This document shows, in pieces, positions 33,596 to 37,010 of a stretch of DNA of 37,010 nucleotides (position 1 is the first letter of the stretch; the number at the start of each line of letters is the position of its first letter). The notes under the pieces are model-generated. The model saw only the letters and a program-made list of their open reading frames with translations, made no database searches and was not told the DNA's origin. This DNA is from Candidatus Kuenenia stuttgartensis (GTDB taxonomy: Bacteria > Planctomycetota > Planctomycetia > Pirellulales > UBA1268): contig CAMARC010000007.1 of NCBI GenBank assembly GCA_945860405.1, positions 1 through 37,010 of the forward strand. Reading direction: 5' to 3'. The translations under genes and the position numbers were made by a program.

Positions 33596-34240
33596 ATGCC
33601 CCGCGTTCCGCTCCTCGTCTCGCTCGCGCTCATCGGCATGGCGCTTGCCGTATCGGCCTGGGTTTACCCGGCCCTTCCCGACGTCATCCCCACCCACTGG
33701 AACATCAAGGGCGAAGCCGATGGCTTCGGGCCGAAGGCGGTGGCAGCTTGGCTCCTCCCCATGGTTGCCCTCGGGCTTCTCGGCTTCATAGGCCTCATCC
33801 CCTGGCTCTCGCCGCAGGGATTCCAGGTCGATTCCCACAGCCGCGCCTTCAGCGTGCTGTTCGTAACGATCACGGCGCTGATGGTTTTCATCCATCTCCT
33901 CTCGCTCGCGGCGGCAATGCGGCCCGGGCTCCCCGTCGGCCGGCCCATGGTGGCCGGCGTGATGTTCTTCCTCGGGGCCCTGGGAACGACGTTCAGCGGA
34001 ATCAAGCGCAACTTCTTCATCGGGGTCCGTGTCCCTTGGACGATCGCCTCGGAGCGGGTGTGGGATGACACCCATCGGCTCGCCGCCCGGATCTGGGTCG
34101 CCTGTGGATTTCTCGGCGCGGGGCTCGCTGCGGTGGGGCAGACGCTGCCGGCGCTGCTGCTGATCGCGCCGATGACGGTCGTGCCGATCGTCTACTCCTT
34201 CCTCCGCTACAAGCAGCTCGAGCGGCTCGGCCAGCTCTGA
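33596..34240 (+). CDS. SdpI-family membrane protein (DUF1648-containing)
   Basis: This is a 214-residue integral membrane protein with about six hydrophobic helices. The N-terminal part matches DUF1648 (ALPDVIPTHWNIKGEADGFGPK), and the C-terminal half fits the SdpI/YhfL group (KRNFFIGVRVPWTIASERVWDDTHRLA). In Bacillus, SdpI protects against a secreted toxin and signals to a repressor; most homologues have no known role. The ATG at 33596 is chosen; a TTG nine bases earlier is possible. It interrupts the ethanolamine genes on the opposite strand and has no toxin gene beside it, so the immunity role is not supported here. Confidence 0.85.
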   Translation: MPRVPLLVSLALIGMALAVSAWVYPALPDVIPTHWNIKGEADGFGPKAVAAWLLPMVALGLLGFIGLIPWLSPQGFQVDSHSRAFSVLFVTITALMVFIHLLSLAAAMRPGLPVGRPMVAGVMFFLGALGTTFSGIKRNFFIGVRVPWTIASERVWDDTHRLAARIWVACGFLGAGLAAVGQTLPALLLIAPMTVVPIVYSFLRYKQLERLGQL

Positions 34241-34263
34241 AGAAGAGCGCGAGCGGCGGGGTG

Positions 34264-35694
34264 TCAACCCTCGAGCCCGTGGAACGACACCGGCACGACG
34301 CCGTCCCGCTCCTTCCCGAGAGTCACCCAGCGGGCTGCGGGGAGGTCGAGCTCGTCGGCGACCACGAGCGGGAGGGTGAGCTGCCCCCAGCGGGTGACGC
34401 ACTGCCCGAGGGCTTTGCCGCAATTCGACTCGAGAAGGAGGACGAGCGGCCGATCCTTCGGCCAGGCCATCTCCTCGAGGGCCGACGCGAGTCGGGCCCC
34501 AAACATTCGCACGCCGTCGGCTTCCGGTAGGAGTCCACGGACGTGCATGGCAGCGCCCTCGGGCGCCCGGCGGGCGAGCTCGAGCGTCGCCCGCAGCACG
34601 GTCTGGTCGGCGTGGGGAAGGAGCGAGCCGACGATGGGGAGATCGGTGAGTGGCAAAAGTGACGGCGCGGGGAGATGAATACTCGCCCCGGAGATCCTCG
34701 TGGCATGCCGGAGGAGTCCGGCGACGGTGGCCCGGCCTCCCCCCTCCGGAAGAGAGGCCCGCCAGTGTCGGGCCCATGTCGGGTGGGTGAGGAGCCGGTG
34801 CGCCAGATCGACGCCGAGATCGCCGTAGGGGGTGATGCCGGGGGGGGCGGCTCCGCGGGCCGCGGCGTAGACCAATTCCCCGACCCCGCCCGAAAGCGTC
34901 ACTTTTGTTTCCGACGCATCGTCACAGAACGTCGGCGGCAGCGGCACCTGGACGTGGTCGAGCGTCGAGCGATCGGCTGGATCGGCCCGGCCGTCGATGG
35001 CCCGCCCGAGGAGGTCGAGATACCAGTCGAGGATCCGTGTTAGGTCGGCCGGTGGGAGATCGTCGCCGGGGCCTGAGCTGATCCCGAGAGCCGCGAAGAG
35101 CGCCTTCGAATGCGACGAGAGGGATTCGATCCGCCTTGTTCCTGGCGTGAAACGCACATGCCTGGCCCCGACGAACAGGCAGCCGGTGGCAAGGACGTCG
35201 CCGTGGCGCCCCAGCGCCATGTTCGTCGTGCCGCCACCGATGTCGAGATGGAGAAACGTCTGTTCCGGGTGGCGTCGCGAGAGCGGGGCGCAGCTCCCCT
35301 GGAATGCCAGCCACGATTCCAGGCAGGGATCGTCGGCCGTGGCAATGAGGGCCGGACCGAGGCGCTGGCGAATCGCCGCCACGAGCCCGCTGGCATTCTC
35401 CCTCCGCGCGGTGAGCCCGGTGAGGAGCGCGCCGCCGCCGCCGACGTCGGCGTGGCCGGGCGCGATTCCGCCGCGGGCGAGCCAGTCGTCGACGAGTCGG
35501 AGCGTGGCGGCGAGGTCGAGCCTGTCGTTTTCGAGCGGGGTGAAGACGAGTGGCGAGCGGAAGGTCTCGCGGGTGAGGGAAAGCTCCATTCGTCCGGTGA
35601 CCGCATTGCGGCGGACAACCGCTTCCGCCACCAGCGCACTCGACGTCGTCGTGCCGAAGTCGAGGCCGACGAGTTTCGTTGTGGCGGCAGCCAT
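34264..35694 (-). CDS. eutA: Ethanolamine ammonia-lyase reactivating factor EutA
   Basis: EutA is an ATP-dependent chaperone that exchanges damaged cobalamin on ethanolamine ammonia-lyase for a fresh cofactor. The 476-residue protein has the actin/Hsp70-like ATPase motifs in order: LVGLDFGTTTSSALV near the N-terminus, FLHLDIGGGTTNMAL in the middle and VTLSGGVGELVY later. The closing residues GQCVTRWGQLTLPLVV and GVVPVSFHGLEG fit the family. The ATG at 35694 overlaps the permease stop (TGATG), so the two genes are translationally coupled. Long in-frame codons further upstream belong to the permease in another frame. eutBC lies 0.8 kb downstream on the same strand. Confidence 0.92.
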   Translation of the reverse strand: MAAATTKLVGLDFGTTTSSALVAEAVVRRNAVTGRMELSLTRETFRSPLVFTPLENDRLDLAATLRLVDDWLARGGIAPGHADVGGGGALLTGLTARRENASGLVAAIRQRLGPALIATADDPCLESWLAFQGSCAPLSRRHPEQTFLHLDIGGGTTNMALGRHGDVLATGCLFVGARHVRFTPGTRRIESLSSHSKALFAALGISSGPGDDLPPADLTRILDWYLDLLGRAIDGRADPADRSTLDHVQVPLPPTFCDDASETKVTLSGGVGELVYAAARGAAPPGITPYGDLGVDLAHRLLTHPTWARHWRASLPEGGGRATVAGLLRHATRISGASIHLPAPSLLPLTDLPIVGSLLPHADQTVLRATLELARRAPEGAAMHVRGLLPEADGVRMFGARLASALEEMAWPKDRPLVLLLESNCGKALGQCVTRWGQLTLPLVVADELDLPAARWVTLGKERDGVVPVSFHGLEG

Positions 35695-37010
35695 CACGCC
35701 CGCTGTCCCGCGAGGGTGTCGAGCTTCGGTGGGCCGGGGAAGTGACGGCGCTTGTGGAGGAACCACCAGGCGCCGAGCACGACGGCAAATCCCGGCACGA
35801 TCCACAGTGCCACATCGTTCGGTGGTTGGACGCCGATGACGAACAGGGCGACGCCCCCGGCGAGGGAGAGGGCCGCCAGCGGACGGTAGGCACTTCCGAG
35901 CGACCACGGCCCCATCCTTGTCCACGTCCGCCCGTACGCCAGCAGCCCGGAAAGCGTCGGCATCATGTAGGAGATGTAGAGGAGGATCACGCACACGGCG
36001 GTGATCGCCAGATAGGGCACGAGCGCCGTAAACATCACGCCGAACGCGGCCACCACCCAGATGGCGACGTTCGGCGTGTGGTGCGTGGGGCTCACCCTGC
36101 GAAGGAACGGCGACCACGGAAGGCCGCCGTCGCGGGCGAACGCAAACAGCATCCGCGAGCCGCTGGTGACGGTGGCCAGCCCGCAGGAGAACTGCGCCGC
36201 GGCGATGCCGACGAGGAGGAGGAGCCGCAGCGGCGCGGGGAGAACCTGGGCGATCGTCCAGAAGAAGGCATTCCCTCCCTGAGCGGCGGCGGCATCGAGA
36301 TCGGGGATCGCCATCACGAGCGCCGAGAGCATCACCCAGCCGGCCAGCGCCGAGACGATGACGGCCCGGACGATCGCCCTCGGCACCTCAATCGCTGCGC
36401 CGACCGTCTCCTCGGCGGCGTGGGCCGAGGCGTCGAAGCCGGTGATCGTGTAGGCCGGGAGGAGGAGGCCGAGGGCGAACGCCCAGCCCGGGCTCTCCGT
36501 CGCCGGCCAGACCGGCTCTCCCATCGGGATGCCAGTCAGATTCCGCACCTCGAGGAGGCGCCAGGGATCGAGAGCGGGGGCGAAGGCGAGGAGGGCGAGA
36601 GTCAGGGCGGCAGCGACGACGAGGATCAGCCAGCCGCTCAAATCGATGATCCGCGTCGTCGCGCGGATGCCGAAATGGTTGAAGGCAGCCTGCGTGACGG
36701 TGAGGATCATCACCGCGAGGAGTTGGAGAAGGAGCGGAAGGAGTCGGTCGGAGCCGGGGGTCAAGAGTTCATGGGCCGGAGCCGAGGCGACGAGCGCTGC
36801 AAGGGTCTTTCCGGCGTCTTCCGCGGTCCATCCCAACAGGGGCGCGAACGCCCCGAAGCAGAATTGCACGGTCGCCAGGTTGATGGCGGCGAGCACCGTG
36901 ATGATCCCGGCGAGGTTGAACCAGGCTGTGGCCCAGCCCCATCCGCGGCCGCCGAGGATTGCCCCCCAGTGGTAGAGACCGCCGGCGGTGGGAAAGGCCG
37001 AGGCGACCTG
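35694..37010 (-). CDS. APC-family amino acid/ethanolamine permease (5' end cut by window)
   Basis: This integral membrane transporter of the amino acid-polyamine-organocation superfamily continues past the right edge; the frame is open to base 37010. The earliest visible residues are ASAFPTAGGLYHWGAILGG, the classic first-helix motif, followed by GWATAWFN. About ten more hydrophobic segments follow, with a GFDASAHAAEET motif in the middle and a short basic tail. At least 438 residues are present; perhaps 50-90 are missing. Its stop overlaps the eutA start, so ethanolamine (or choline-derived amine) import is the most likely role. The sequence alone would also fit a GABA or general amino acid permease. 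Confidence 0.9.
   Translation of the reverse strand, partial: QVASAFPTAGGLYHWGAILGGRGWGWATAWFNLAGIITVLAAINLATVQFCFGAFAPLLGWTAEDAGKTLAALVASAPAHELLTPGSDRLLPLLLQLLAVMILTVTQAAFNHFGIRATTRIIDLSGWLILVVAAALTLALLAFAPALDPWRLLEVRNLTGIPMGEPVWPATESPGWAFALGLLLPAYTITGFDASAHAAEETVGAAIEVPRAIVRAVIVSALAGWVMLSALVMAIPDLDAAAAQGGNAFFWTIAQVLPAPLRLLLLVGIAAAQFSCGLATVTSGSRMLFAFARDGGLPWSPFLRRVSPTHHTPNVAIWVVAAFGVMFTALVPYLAITAVCVILLYISYMMPTLSGLLAYGRTWTRMGPWSLGSAYRPLAALSLAGGVALFVIGVQPPNDVALWIVPGFAVVLGAWWFLHKRRHFPGPPKLDTLAGQRA

Noticed and set aside
31827-33791. 654-codon plus-strand open frame opposite eutBC
   Set aside because: It is antisense to well-conserved EutB/EutC motifs and runs into the SdpI gene in the wrong frame, with no domain content.
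33596-34240. SdpI-family protein as immunity partner of a bacteriocin system
   Set aside because: No SdpA, SdpB, SdpC or SdpR-like gene is nearby; the neighbours are ethanolamine genes, so only the family name is supported.

Overview
The window (about 65-70% GC by eye) most likely comes from a planctomycete of the Pirellulales/Lacipirellulaceae type. The evidence is a giant PVC-type cytochrome c protein (beta-propeller, repeats, CANCH heme site), a secreted PQQ-like beta-propeller protein, an exported Asp-box protein ending in a VPEIDP-type sorting signal, and a RelE-type toxin-antitoxin pair of the style common in that phylum. I see no rRNA, tRNA, CRISPR array, intact insertion sequence or phage gene. 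This assignment is an inference from gene content.

Layout. 0-3.5 kb: a 2-oxoacid dehydrogenase module with E1 alpha and beta fused in one gene, followed by an E2 acyltransferase with two apparent E3-binding domains. 3.5-4.1 kb: a small antitoxin gene followed by a RelE/ParE-like toxin frame that lacks a start codon. 4.1-5.4 kb: an exported Asp-box propeller protein. 5.7-7.8 kb: an M3 metallopeptidase, divergent from a 1045-residue DabA-type inorganic-carbon protein (8.0-11.2 kb) that has no DabB beside it. 11.3-12.6 kb: a PQQ-like propeller protein.

12.6-22 kb holds a complete set of [NiFe]-hydrogenase maturation genes, hypF, hypB, hypA, hypC, hypD and hypE, plus a maturation endopeptidase. 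hypA-hypB run on the minus strand; the endopeptidase and hypCDE run divergently on the plus strand; hypF is separated from them by a secreted NHL-type propeller gene and a VapBC toxin-antitoxin pair. The endopeptidase gene is unusual: it carries a C-terminal Rieske [2Fe-2S] domain. HypA/HypB deliver nickel, HypC-HypF build the Fe(CN)2CO group, and the protease finishes the large subunit. The hydrogenase itself is not in the window.

22-31.3 kb looks catabolic: a RidA-family protein, a KDPG/KHG aldolase, a GntP permease, an M19 dipeptidase, then (minus strand) the PVC cytochrome and a D-threonine-aldolase-like PLP enzyme, then a DapA-family aldolase. 31.3-37 kb is an ethanolamine module: a fused EutB-EutC ammonia-lyase, its reactivase EutA and an APC-family permease cut by the window end, with an SdpI-family membrane protein on the opposite strand. 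No microcompartment shell gene is visible.

The most unusual item is the protease-Rieske fusion in the hyp locus. The fused EutBC, the start-less toxin and the double E3-binding E2 come next.
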